Shown: positions 1 through 5,045 of the stretch, one piece after another | How the letters are laid out: every line of letters starts with the position of its first letter | Position numbering within the stretch: position 1 is the stretch's first letter | Source: Legionellales bacterium | GTDB taxonomy: Bacteria > Pseudomonadota > Gammaproteobacteria > PIVX01 | Reading direction: 5' to 3' | DNA: 5,045 nt | Assembly (NCBI GenBank): GCA_013215905.1 | Contig: JABSQI010000142.1 | Location: forward strand, 1-5,045 | The notes under the pieces: generated by a model | Databases searched by the model: none | What the model was told of the DNA's origin: nothing | Seen by the model: only the letters and a program-made list of their open reading frames with translations | Translations under genes and position numbers: made by a program

Positions 1-79
1 AACTGTAGATGCATTAATGAAGTTAGATCTTGCTGCTGGTGTAGACGTACAAATTAAATTGGTGAATGATAAAGTTTAA
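1..79 (+). CDS. rpsJ: 30S ribosomal protein S10, C-terminal fragment
   Basis: Only the last 25 codons and the TAA stop (77-79) are in the window; codons are in frame from base 2. The peptide [20 protein letters not shown] matches the conserved S10 C-terminus (E. coli has [21 protein letters not shown]). S10 sits in the head of the 30S subunit; in E. coli it also pairs with NusB in antitermination complexes (family knowledge). After QIKL the protein continues VNDKV, a few residues beyond the E. coli end. The stop is followed 11 bases later by rplC, and the stop itself forms part of the rplC ribosome binding site. The gene is cut by the window edge, so its start, promoter and leader are not visible. 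Identity is secure because of the motif and the S10-operon order downstream. Confidence 0.96.
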   Translation, partial: [25 protein letters not shown]

Positions 80-81
80 GG
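77..81 (+). promoter_or_regulatory. rplC ribosome binding site fused to the rpsJ stop
   Basis: TAAGG combines the rpsJ TAA stop with a Shine-Dalgarno core that can pair with the extreme 3' end of 16S rRNA (CCUUA). Nine bases separate it from the rplC ATG at 91. The arrangement suggests that ribosomes ending rpsJ are placed directly on the rplC initiation site. The coupling is inference. Confidence 0.75.
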
Positions 82-90
82 TAGATTAAT

Positions 91-762
91 ATGAGTCTAG
101 GTTTGGTTGGTAGAAAATGTGGCATGAGCAGAAAATTTCTAGAGGATGGTACCTCAGTGCCTGTTTCTCTAATAGAGGTTTTGCCTAATCGCGTAACTCA
201 GATTAAGAATTTAGATAAGGATGGTTACGTAGCTGTGCAAGTAACAACGGGAAATCAGCTTGCTAGCAGGATCAATAAACCTTTAGCTGGACATTATTCT
301 AAAGCAGAATCTGGTTTAGGAAGAGGTATATGGGAATTTCGCGTTGAGAATGATTTTAAGTTTAAAGATAAATCTTTGGATGAAATAGAGCTTGGCACTG
401 AAATTACTCTTGAAATATTTGAAGAAGGACAAATTGTTGATGTTTCTGGGATCAGTAAAGGTAAGGGATTTGCTGGAACAGTGAAAAGGCATAATTTTGC
501 AACTCAAGATGCAACTCATGGGAATTCTTTAGCACATAGGGCTCCTGGTTCTATTGGGCAAAACCAAACTCCTGGTAGAGTGTTTAAAGGCAAGAAGATG
601 GCAGGGCATATGGGGGCAGAGAAAAAAACCATTCAAAATTTAAGGGTTGTTGAGGTAAATCAAGAAAAAAATTTACTAGTTATTAAAGGAGCGGTTCCAG
701 GTTTTGCGTCCGGTACAGTTATTATAAAACCTGCTGTAAAAAAAACTAAGGTTAAGAAATGA
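91..762 (+). CDS. rplC: 50S ribosomal protein L3
   Basis: L3 binds the 3' part of 23S rRNA, helps nucleate 50S assembly, and reaches the peptidyl-transferase centre with a long loop. The 223-residue protein opens [12 protein letters not shown], the L3 signature start. The loop is at about residues 132-174, with [17 protein letters not shown] and [23 protein letters not shown]. Gln159, in NQT, aligns with E. coli Gln150, the residue methylated by PrmB (family knowledge), so the target is kept. The protein is longer than E. coli L3 (209 residues). Part of the excess is an insertion after WEFRV at about residues 86-100, and part is a lysine-rich tail after KPAV (KKTKVKK). The start is fixed by the conserved N-terminus and by TAAGG nine bases upstream. 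Its TGA overlaps the rplD ATG by 4 bases. The family call is certain. Confidence 0.98.
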   Translation: MSLGLVGRKCGMSRKFLEDGTSVPVSLIEVLPNRVTQIKNLDKDGYVAVQVTTGNQLASRINKPLAGHYSKAESGLGRGIWEFRVENDFKFKDKSLDEIELGTEITLEIFEEGQIVDVSGISKGKGFAGTVKRHNFATQDATHGNSLAHRAPGSIGQNQTPGRVFKGKKMAGHMGAEKKTIQNLRVVEVNQEKNLLVIKGAVPGFASGTVIIKPAVKKTKVKK

Positions 763-1373
763 AATTAAATATCCATTCAGTTTCTGGTAAAAAAGATAGT
801 ATTAATTTAAATGCAGATGTGTTTAATACAGATTATAATGAAGCATTAGTGCATGAAGTTATTTCTAGTTATCGCACAAATGGGCGTAGCGGTAATTCGG
901 CTCAATTGTCTAGAGCTGAAGTAAAAGGAGGCGGAGCTAAGCCTTGGAGACAAAAGGGTACTGGGCGTGCTCGAGCTGGTACTTCAAGCAGTCCAATTTG
1001 GCGTAGTGGTGGAGTAACATTTGCTTCTTCTAAAATTGATTACAGTAAGAAGATTAATAGAAAAGTTTACAAAAAATCGCTACAAGTAATTTTTTCGCAA
1101 CTTGTGCGTAGTGACAGATTAGTAATTGTTGATGAAATAAAAGTAAATGCTCCTAAGACTAAAGAATTAATAAATACTATGAACGCTCTAGAATTAACGA
1201 ATGTTTTATTTATTACTGAAAATTTTGATAGTGAAGTTGCACTTGCCGCAAGAAATTTAGTGAATGTTGATGTGGTAACTTTGAACCAAATTAACCCAGT
1301 AAATTTGTTGAAATTCAAAAAGGTGTGTATTACTGTAAAAGCTATCCAATTGTTGGAGGAAAGGTTATCATGA
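759..1373 (+). CDS. rplD: 50S ribosomal protein L4
   Basis: L4 lines the polypeptide exit tunnel. In E. coli it also represses its own operon by acting on the S10 leader and binds RNase E; neither can be tested here because the leader is outside the window. The protein has 204 residues (E. coli 201). A globular start with NEALVH (27-32) leads to the extended tunnel loop, [14 protein letters not shown] (61-74) and [12 protein letters not shown] (78-89). Lys66 aligns with E. coli Lys63, a position where substitution gives macrolide resistance; the wild-type residue is present. The C-terminal half carries APKTKEL and AARNL, the usual L4 landmarks. The ATG at 759 lies inside the end of rplC (ATGA overlap), with TAAGG at 747-751 seven bases upstream, so translation is probably coupled to L3. 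The gene ends in an ATGA overlap with rplW. Confidence 0.98.
   Translation: MKLNIHSVSGKKDSINLNADVFNTDYNEALVHEVISSYRTNGRSGNSAQLSRAEVKGGGAKPWRQKGTGRARAGTSSSPIWRSGGVTFASSKIDYSKKINRKVYKKSLQVIFSQLVRSDRLVIVDEIKVNAPKTKELINTMNALELTNVLFITENFDSEVALAARNLVNVDVVTLNQINPVNLLKFKKVCITVKAIQLLEERLS
1355..1364 (+). promoter_or_regulatory. Shine-Dalgarno of rplW inside the end of rplD
   Basis: GGAGG at 1355-1359 and AAGG at 1361-1364 precede the ATG at 1370 by 10 and 5 bases. It is the strongest purine-rich site near this junction and, together with L23 homology starting at MRERLYD, sets the rplW start at 1370 and not at the upstream in-frame ATG at 1325. Confidence 0.8.
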
Positions 1374-1663
1374 GAGAACGTTTATATGATATAATCTTGC
1401 GTCCCCATGTTTCTGAAAAAAGCACTTTGCTTGCTGACAAGTATAAGCAGTTTGTGTTTAAGGTTTTACCAAGCGCAAACAAGATTGAAGTAAAACAAGC
1501 AGTGGAAGGACTATTTAAGGTTAAAGTACAAAGTGTCCGCATTGTTAGAAAAAAAGGGAAAGTCTGTAAGAGAGGACAAATTGTAGGTCGTAAAAATAAT
1601 GTTAAAAAGGCCTATGTTAGAATAGATAAAGATCAAGATATAGAATTTACAGGATTATCATAA
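1370..1663 (+). CDS. rplW: 50S ribosomal protein L23
   Basis: L23 lies at the exit-tunnel rim and is the docking site for trigger factor and the signal recognition particle. Started at 1370, the protein has 97 residues, close to the E. coli length of 100. Residues 9-18 (ILRPHVSEKS) carry the conserved core; Glu16 aligns with E. coli Glu18, part of the trigger-factor contact (family knowledge). The segment VEGLFKVKVQSV (45-56) and the basic loop KKGKVCKRGQIVGRKNNVKKAYV (61-83, shown by its key residues) match the rRNA-binding part, and the C-terminus IEFTGL matches the E. coli DFVGG end. The frame is open upstream to an ATG at 1325, but those 15 extra residues do not resemble L23 and have no comparable ribosome binding site. 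It overlaps rplD by 4 bases (ATGA), implying coupled translation, and ends 9 bases before rplB. Confidence 0.97.
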   Translation: MRERLYDIILRPHVSEKSTLLADKYKQFVFKVLPSANKIEVKQAVEGLFKVKVQSVRIVRKKGKVCKRGQIVGRKNNVKKAYVRIDKDQDIEFTGLS

Positions 1664-1665
1664 GG
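1661..1665 (+). promoter_or_regulatory. rplB ribosome binding site fused to the rplW stop
   Basis: TAAGG again joins a TAA stop (1661-1663) to a Shine-Dalgarno core, seven bases before the rplB ATG at 1673. It is the same layout as at the rpsJ/rplC junction. Confidence 0.75.
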
Positions 1666-1672
1666 TTAAAAA

Positions 1673-2503
1673 ATGGCAGTAATTAAAGTCAAACCAACAT
1701 CACCAGGAAGACGTCACTTGATTAAAGTGATATCTCCAGAATTACATAAAGGAGATGGTTATGCTCCTTTACTAGAGAAAAAGAAAAATGTAGCCGGCCG
1801 TAATAATAGCGGTAAAATTACTTCTTGGCATCGTGGTGGTGGACATAAAAAACATTATAGAATTATCGATTTTAAAAGAAATAAAAATGATATTCCTGCT
1901 AAGGTAGAACGCCTAGAGTATGATCCAAATAGGAGCGCTAATATTGCTCTTGTTGTTTACAAAGATGGTGAGAGAAGATATATCATAGCTCCAAAGGGTT
2001 TGTCTGTTGGAGAAGAAATTATTTCTGGGAAAAATTCACCTATTAAAGTTGGTAATTCTTTACCTTTAACATATATGCCAGTAGGTAGTATTTTACATTG
2101 TATTGAGTTAAAGCCAGGAAAAGGGGCTCAACTTGCTAGAAGCGCTGGGGCTGCTGCCCAGCTAGTAGCTAGAGAAGGGCAGTATTGTACAATTAGACTG
2201 CGCTCAGGAGAAATGAGAAAAGTTTTATCTGAATGTTTAGCTACTGTGGGTGAAGTTAGTAATAGTGAACATAGCTTAAGAGCCTTAGGTAAGGCTGGAG
2301 CTAATCGTTGGCGTGGTCGTAGACCTCATGTTAGAGGGGTTGCAATGAATCCAGTAGATCACCCTCATGGTGGAGGAGAGGGGAGAACCTCTGGAGGTAG
2401 AAATCCTGTTACTCCTTGGGGGCGTCCTACTAAAGGTTTTGTTACTAGAAAAAATAAAAAGACAGATAAATTAATCGTTCGTAAAAGAAGGCAAAGGAAA
2501 TAA
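1673..2503 (+). CDS. rplB: 50S ribosomal protein L2
   Basis: L2 is a large primary 23S rRNA binder needed for subunit joining and peptidyl-transferase activity. The protein has 276 residues (E. coli 273). The N-terminal OB-like domain includes [19 protein letters not shown] (51-69) and [12 protein letters not shown] (83-94). The SH3-like domain follows with PVGS (136-139), [16 protein letters not shown] (151-166) and [11 protein letters not shown] (174-184). The C-terminal loop has [10 protein letters not shown] (206-215) and the hallmark [14 protein letters not shown] (225-238). The histidines at 230 and 232 are kept, in the region of the E. coli catalytically important His229. The basic tail ([15 protein letters not shown]) is normal for the family. 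Start choice follows the conserved MAV opening and the TAAGG site. rpsS follows after 9 bases. Confidence 0.98.
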   Translation: MAVIKVKPTSPGRRHLIKVISPELHKGDGYAPLLEKKKNVAGRNNSGKITSWHRGGGHKKHYRIIDFKRNKNDIPAKVERLEYDPNRSANIALVVYKDGERRYIIAPKGLSVGEEIISGKNSPIKVGNSLPLTYMPVGSILHCIELKPGKGAQLARSAGAAAQLVAREGQYCTIRLRSGEMRKVLSECLATVGEVSNSEHSLRALGKAGANRWRGRRPHVRGVAMNPVDHPHGGGEGRTSGGRNPVTPWGRPTKGFVTRKNKKTDKLIVRKRRQRK

Positions 2504-2512
2504 GAGGTAATT

Positions 2513-2785
2513 ATGGCACGCTCTATTAAAAAAGGTCCATTCGTTGATTTGCATTTGCATGCTAAGGTTGTAGTTGCGCAAGAGAAGCAAGATAAGAAAC
2601 CAATTAAGACATGGTCTAGAAGGTCGATGATTACACCAGAAATGGTTGGGTTAACTATGGCCGTACATAATGGTAAAATGTTTATCCCAGTTTTTGTTAC
2701 CGAGAATATGGTTGGTCATAAATTAGGGGAATTTTCTATGACTAGAACTTTTAAAGGACATTCAGGCGATCGTAAAGCGAAATAG
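2513..2785 (+). CDS. rpsS: 30S ribosomal protein S19
   Basis: S19 sits in the 30S head, works with S13, and contacts the 50S subunit through a head bridge. The protein has 90 residues (E. coli 92). It opens [15 protein letters not shown] and contains TWSRRSMI (33-40), [10 protein letters not shown] (46-55) and [17 protein letters not shown] (59-75), followed by [14 protein letters not shown], all S19 landmarks. AGAGGT just after the rplB stop puts GAGG (2504-2507) five bases before the ATG at 2513. The gene ends in TAG, which overlaps the AGG of the next ribosome binding site. Nothing unusual was seen. Confidence 0.98.
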   Translation: MARSIKKGPFVDLHLHAKVVVAQEKQDKKPIKTWSRRSMITPEMVGLTMAVHNGKMFIPVFVTENMVGHKLGEFSMTRTFKGHSGDRKAK

Positions 2786-2793
2786 GTATATTT

Positions 2794-3141
2794 ATGGAAA
2801 CACAAGCAATATTAAAAGGTAGTCCAATTTCAGCACAAAAAGTGCGTTTGGTACTTGATCAAATTCGAGGAGTGCCAGTAAATAAGGCATTAGATATATT
2901 GGCTTTTAGCCCTAAAAAGGCTGCTGTAGTTGTTAAGAAAGTTTTAAATTCAGCTATAGCAAATGCTGAGAATAATGCAGGCGCTGATATTGACAATCTG
3001 GTTGTTTCTACAACTTTTGCTGATGAGGGGGCTACTTTAAAACGTATTCGTCCTAGAGCTAAAGGTCGTGCAAATAGAATATTAAAAAGAACTTCAAATA
3101 TTACATTGAAAGTATCTGAATTATCACAGGAGTCTGAATAA
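2794..3141 (+). CDS. rplV: 50S ribosomal protein L22
   Basis: L22 contacts all 23S rRNA domains and extends a beta-hairpin to the narrowest part of the exit tunnel. The protein has 115 residues (E. coli 110). [14 protein letters not shown] (13-26), [21 protein letters not shown] (41-61, given as landmarks) and the hairpin [27 protein letters not shown] (75-101) are characteristic. Residues 82-84 are LKR where E. coli has MKR, the triplet whose loss gives macrolide resistance; it is not deleted here. The C-terminus runs about five residues longer than E. coli, ending SELSQESE. The ribosome binding site is weak (TAGGT overlapping the rpsS TAG), seven bases before the ATG. The TAA stop shares its last A with the rpsC ATG. 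Confidence 0.97.
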   Translation: METQAILKGSPISAQKVRLVLDQIRGVPVNKALDILAFSPKKAAVVVKKVLNSAIANAENNAGADIDNLVVSTTFADEGATLKRIRPRAKGRANRILKRTSNITLKVSELSQESE

Positions 3142-3788
3142 TGGGTCAAAAAGTAAATCCCACTGGAATAAGGTTAGGTATCACAGAAGATTGGAGTTCT
3201 AAATGGTTTGTCGAGAAAGATTATTCCAAGTGGCTCAATCAAGATATTGAAGCTAGAAAATTTTTAGAGAAAAAATATGCGCATGCTGCTCTTAGTAGGG
3301 TACAAATAGAAAGGCCAGCTAATAATGCTCAAGTGACTTTGTTTACTGCAAGGCCTGGAATTATAATCGGTAAAAAAGGACAAGATATAGAAGCTCTGCG
3401 TAGTGATTTACATAAAATAATGGGTGTGCCTGTTTCTGTAAGCATTGAAGAAATTCGCAAACCTGAAATAGACGCTGCTTTGGTTGCTCAAGGGGTTGCC
3501 GCTCAGTTAGAAAAAAGAATATTGTTTAGGCGTGCAATGAAAAGAGCTGTGCAAGGAGCATTGCGTGCTGGCGCTGAGGGAATTAAAATATGTGTTAGTG
3601 GCAGGTTAAATGGCGCTGAAATTGCTCGCGATGAGTGGTATAGAGAAGGAAGAGTTCCTCTACACACATTTAAAGCGAAAATTAAATATGGTACAGCCAG
3701 AGCAAAAACTACTTATGGCATAATTGGTGTCAAAGTATGGATTTGTATGGGTGAAACTGAAGAAACTGAGCAAAAAGAAGCAAATTAG
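3141..3788 (+). CDS. rpsC: 30S ribosomal protein S3
   Basis: S3 guards the mRNA entry channel with S4 and S5 and, in E. coli, contributes mRNA helicase activity. The protein has 215 residues. It begins [13 protein letters not shown], followed by the KH domain with its GxxG loop in [10 protein letters not shown] (Gly77-Gly80). The C-terminal domain has FRRAMKRAV (129-137), where Arg130, Arg131 and Lys134 align with the E. coli helicase residues Arg131, Arg132 and Lys135. [11 protein letters not shown] (153-163), [12 protein letters not shown] (165-176) and [12 protein letters not shown] (190-201) complete it. It is shorter than E. coli S3 (233 residues) only at the variable C-terminus, which here ends in a short acidic tail ([12 protein letters not shown]). 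AGGAG at 3128-3132, inside rplV, lies eight bases before the ATG, and the one-base overlap with rplV suggests coupling. Confidence 0.98.
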   Translation: MGQKVNPTGIRLGITEDWSSKWFVEKDYSKWLNQDIEARKFLEKKYAHAALSRVQIERPANNAQVTLFTARPGIIIGKKGQDIEALRSDLHKIMGVPVSVSIEEIRKPEIDAALVAQGVAAQLEKRILFRRAMKRAVQGALRAGAEGIKICVSGRLNGAEIARDEWYREGRVPLHTFKAKIKYGTARAKTTYGIIGVKVWICMGETEETEQKEAN

Positions 3789-3800
3789 TAAAGGTTAGTT

Positions 3801-4214
3801 ATGTTACAACCAAAAAAAACAAAATACAGAAAGCAAATGAAAGGTAGAAATAGAGGCCTTGCTCAAAGAGGAAGTAGCGTTTCATTTGGTGAATATGGTT
3901 TAAAAGCTATTGGCAGAGGAAGACTAACTGCTAGGCAGATTGAGGCTGCAAGAAGAGCCATGACTAGACATATTAAGAGGGGAGGACGTATCTGGATAAG
4001 AGTTTTCCCTGACAAGCCGATCACAAAAAAACCATTAGAAGTAAGAATGGGTAAAGGTAAAGGTGGAGTTGAATATTGGGTTGATTTAATTAAACCAGGA
4101 AAGATCTTATTTGAAATGGAGGGTGTCTCTGAAGAACTTGCTAAAGAAGCTTTTATTTTAGCTGCAAGAAAATTACCTTTTAAGACGACATTTGTAAATC
4201 GAGTGGTGATATAA
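3801..4214 (+). CDS. rplP: 50S ribosomal protein L16
   Basis: L16 binds 23S rRNA near the A-site tRNA and the peptidyl-transferase centre and is a late 50S assembly protein. The 137 residues (E. coli 136) open [11 protein letters not shown] and contain [10 protein letters not shown] (15-24), [21 protein letters not shown] (33-53, as landmarks), [15 protein letters not shown] (64-78) and [14 protein letters not shown] (81-94). Arg82 corresponds to E. coli Arg81, which the oxygenase YcfD hydroxylates (family knowledge); the shift comes from one extra residue near position 24. TAAAGG at 3789-3794, six bases before the ATG, is the ribosome binding site. The TAA stop overlaps the rpmC ATG by one base. 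Confidence 0.98.
   Translation: MLQPKKTKYRKQMKGRNRGLAQRGSSVSFGEYGLKAIGRGRLTARQIEAARRAMTRHIKRGGRIWIRVFPDKPITKKPLEVRMGKGKGGVEYWVDLIKPGKILFEMEGVSEELAKEAFILAARKLPFKTTFVNRVVI
4205..4210 (+). promoter_or_regulatory. Atypical ribosome binding site of rpmC
   Basis: No AGGAG or AAGG core precedes rpmC. The best candidate is GGTGAT, three bases before the ATG at 4214. It can pair with the AUCACC part of the 16S 3' end, but the spacing is unusually short. Initiation may rely mainly on ribosomes finishing rplP, whose stop overlaps this start by one base. This is inference. Confidence 0.4.
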
Positions 4215-4402
4215 TGAAACTAGAAGAAATTCGTAAGAAATCAGAAACTGAATTATTAAAGGAAGTTTTGCTTGCAAAGAAAGAGCTATTAAGTTTACGT
4301 GTGCAGGCATCTTCAGGAGAGCTAGCTAATACAAATATGGGTAAACTTGTTAGAAAGCGAATAGCTAGAATAAAGACTGTTTTAACTGAGAAGGGGCTGT
4401 AA
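4214..4402 (+). CDS. rpmC: 50S ribosomal protein L29
   Basis: L29 is a small two-helix protein at the exit-tunnel rim next to L23. The 62 residues match the E. coli size (63). The N-terminal helix [18 protein letters not shown] and the second helix around [18 protein letters not shown] show the expected antiparallel coiled-coil pattern. The linking segment [10 protein letters not shown] (28-37) matches the E. coli LRMQAASGQL landmark. It overlaps rplP and rpsQ by one base at each end, so it is fully embedded in the coupled block rplP-rpmC-rpsQ. Its ribosome binding site is weak. The family call is secure despite the short length because of the motif and its position. Confidence 0.96.
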   Translation: MKLEEIRKKSETELLKEVLLAKKELLSLRVQASSGELANTNMGKLVRKRIARIKTVLTEKGL

Positions 4403-4650
4403 TGACTGAATTGAAATCAAATGCTCGCACAATGATTGGGAAAGTGGTCAGCGATAAAATGCAGTCTACAGCAGTTGTATTAGTTGAGAGATATATTAAA
4501 CATCCTAAATATGGTAAATTTATTAAAAAATCTACAAAGTTGCATGTTCACAGTGAAGGTGAATATAGTATTGGGGATAAAGTTAAGATTGTTGAAACGA
4601 AACCTTACTCTAAAACAAAATTTTGGAAAATTTTAGACAAGGTTAATTGA
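4402..4650 (+). CDS. rpsQ: 30S ribosomal protein S17
   Basis: S17 is a primary 16S rRNA binder with an OB fold, acting in the 30S body. The 82 residues (E. coli 84) contain [18 protein letters not shown] (13-30), [18 protein letters not shown] (33-50) and the typical end [20 protein letters not shown] (58-77). AAGGGG at 4391-4396, inside rpmC, is five bases before the ATG, and the rpmC stop overlaps the start by one base. This is the last gene of the S10 operon by the E. coli arrangement. Its 3' end contains two phased AAAATTTT tracts, recorded separately, just upstream of the next promoter. Confidence 0.98.
   Translation: MTELKSNARTMIGKVVSDKMQSTAVVLVERYIKHPKYGKFIKKSTKLHVHSEGEYSIGDKVKIVETKPYSKTKFWKILDKVN
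4617..4634 (+). repeat. Two AAAATTTT tracts spaced 10 bp
   Basis: AAAATTTT occurs at 4617-4624 and again at 4627-4634, separated by GG, giving a 10-base repeat period. A4T4 tracts at helical period are known to bend DNA. They lie in the last codons of rpsQ, about 55-75 bases before the likely spc transcription start. They encode part of KFWKIL, so the pattern may simply reflect codon choice in an AT-rich genome. Confidence 0.45.
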
Positions 4651-4675
4651 TAAGAGTATATTTTTCTTACAGATT

Positions 4676-4684
4676 TGTTATAAT
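4676..4684 (+). promoter_or_regulatory. Likely spc operon promoter (extended -10)
   Basis: TGTTATAAT is a perfect extended -10 element (TGnTATAAT) for the housekeeping sigma factor. At 16-18 base spacing upstream there is only AT-rich sequence (around 4655-4662) with no TTGACA-like hexamer, so recognition probably rests on the extended -10. The predicted start is near 4690-4692, giving a leader of about 35 bases before rplN. The location between rpsQ and rplN is where E. coli has its spc promoter. Confidence 0.75.
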
Positions 4685-4714
4685 AGAAAACTTTTCTGTT
4701 GTGCTGAGTATTTT

Positions 4715-4718
4715 GGAG
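4715..4718 (+). promoter_or_regulatory. rplN ribosome binding site
   Basis: GGAG lies six bases before the ATG at 4725. It supports that start over the in-frame ATG at codon 4 (4734), as does the conserved MIQ opening of L14. Confidence 0.8.
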
Positions 4719-4724
4719 TAAAAA

Positions 4725-5045
4725 ATGATACAAATGCAAAGCGTTCTAGAGGTTGCTGATAATAGTGGCGCTAGAAAAGTAATGTGTATTAAAGTTTTGG
4801 GTGGCTCTCATCGACGATATGCTAGAGTTGGTGACGTGATTAAAGTAAGTGTTAAAGAGTCTATTCCCAGAGGAAAAGTAAAAAAAGGTGATGTTATGAA
4901 TGCCGTTGTTGTTAGGACTAGTCAAGGCATTCGCAGACAAGATGGGTCCTTGATCAGGTTTGATGGTAATGCTGCTGTATTACTTAATAATCAAAAAGAT
5001 CCTATTGGGACACGTATTTTTGGGCCAGTAACTCGTGAGTTACGT
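4725..5045 (+). CDS. rplN: 50S ribosomal protein L14, N-terminal part
   Basis: L14 binds 23S rRNA at the subunit interface, forms an intersubunit bridge with 16S rRNA, and is the docking site for the silencing factor RsfS (family knowledge). The window holds 107 codons and ends exactly at a codon boundary; E. coli L14 has 123 residues, so about 15 remain outside. The protein starts [20 protein letters not shown] and contains [49 protein letters not shown] and [15 protein letters not shown] in the usual order (landmarks listed in pieces). It is the first gene of the spc operon, separated from rpsQ by 74 bases that contain its own promoter. The antisense open frame across this gene is not credible. 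Confidence 0.98.
   Translation, partial: MIQMQSVLEVADNSGARKVMCIKVLGGSHRRYARVGDVIKVSVKESIPRGKVKKGDVMNAVVVRTSQGIRRQDGSLIRFDGNAAVLLNNQKDPIGTRIFGPVTRELR

Larger units (their letters stand above)
4651..4724 (+). other. S10/spc intergenic region
   Basis: This 74-base gap is the only noncoding stretch longer than 12 bases. In order it holds an AT-rich segment with a five-T run (4661-4665), the extended -10 element (4676-4684), a short palindrome at the likely transcription start (4685-4697), and the rplN ribosome binding site (4715-4718). No GC-rich stem followed by a T-run is present, so no factor-independent terminator can be called for the S10 operon. Confidence 0.8.

Noticed and set aside
316..519. 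Antisense open frame across rplC
   Set aside because: It is on the opposite strand of a highly conserved gene, has no recognisable protein features, and is explained by codon bias of the sense gene.
1325..1369. In-frame upstream ATG that would extend L23 by 15 residues
   Set aside because: The extra residues do not resemble L23, the extension lies inside rplD, and a strong GGAGG/AAGG site plus the ATGA overlap point to the ATG at 1370.
1067..1542. Antisense open frames across rplD and rplW
   Set aside because: Same reason: both lie fully opposite conserved coding sequence and have no family resemblance.
2794..3141. Macrolide-resistance type changes in L22 or L4
   Set aside because: The L22 LKR triplet at the MKR position is present and the L4 lysine equivalent to E. 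coli Lys63 is kept, so there is no sequence sign of resistance.
2859..3149. Antisense open frame across rplV
   Set aside because: A 96-residue frame, but it mirrors L22 codons, has no recognisable motifs, and there is no sign of a dedicated promoter.
4655..4671. Intrinsic terminator using the TTTTT run at 4661-4665
   Set aside because: No stable stem precedes the T-run; the upstream bases are AT-rich and not self-complementary.
4654..4711. GAGTAT direct repeat (4654-4659 and 4706-4711) in the S10/spc gap
   Set aside because: Only six bases long with diverging flanks; expected by chance in AT-rich DNA.
4746..4940. Antisense open frame across rplN
   Set aside because: It lies within the L14 coding sequence on the other strand and looks like a by-product of AT-rich codons.
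1..5045. tRNA genes, CRISPR arrays, insertion sequences, attachment sites or a cryptic gene system
   Set aside because: Coding sequence of known ribosomal proteins fills nearly the whole window, gaps are 8-12 bases apart from one of 74, and no long repeats, inverted termini or cloverleaf-like sequence were seen.

Overview
The window is a nearly complete S10 ribosomal-protein operon followed by the start of the spc operon, all on the + strand and in the classical bacterial order: rpsJ (3' end only), rplC, rplD, rplW, rplB, rpsS, rplV, rpsC, rplP, rpmC, rpsQ, then a 74-base gap and rplN (5' part, running off the window). All twelve genes are recognisable from their protein sequences, and all complete reading frames look intact.

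The organism looks like an AT-rich gammaproteobacterium. The break between rpsQ and rplN is where E. coli separates its S10 and spc operons. The proteins read as gammaproteobacterial: L4 keeps [18 protein letters not shown] and [13 protein letters not shown]14 opens MIQMQ, and L2 has [14 protein letters not shown]. Third codon positions are mostly A or T. A Legionellales/Coxiella-like or Francisella-like lineage is plausible, but this rests on recalled family sequences and not on a search.

Packing is tight. Two junctions overlap by 4 bases (rplC/rplD, rplD/rplW), three overlap by 1 base (rplV/rpsC, rplP/rpmC, rpmC/rpsQ), and the other S10-operon gaps are 8-12 bases. This implies one polycistronic mRNA with translational coupling. 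Most Shine-Dalgarno sites are the AAGGT type, and at several junctions the stop codon forms part of the site. The S10 promoter and leader, where L4 autoregulation acts in E. coli, lie upstream of the window.

The only sizeable noncoding stretch is 4651-4724. It holds a perfect extended -10 promoter element (TGTTATAAT) with no good -35, which is most likely the spc promoter, and a GGAG ribosome binding site for rplN. No factor-independent terminator is visible there, so S10 transcripts may read through into spc.

The proteins assemble into both ribosomal subunits. S10, S19, S3 and S17 go to the 30S; L3, L4, L23, L2, L22, L16, L29 and L14 go to the 50S, including peptidyl-transferase-centre neighbours (L2, L3, L16), exit-tunnel proteins (L4, L22, L23, L29) and the L14 subunit bridge. 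I found no undescribed system here. This is a conserved housekeeping locus, and the observations in Part 2 are modest details of regulation and of protein tails.
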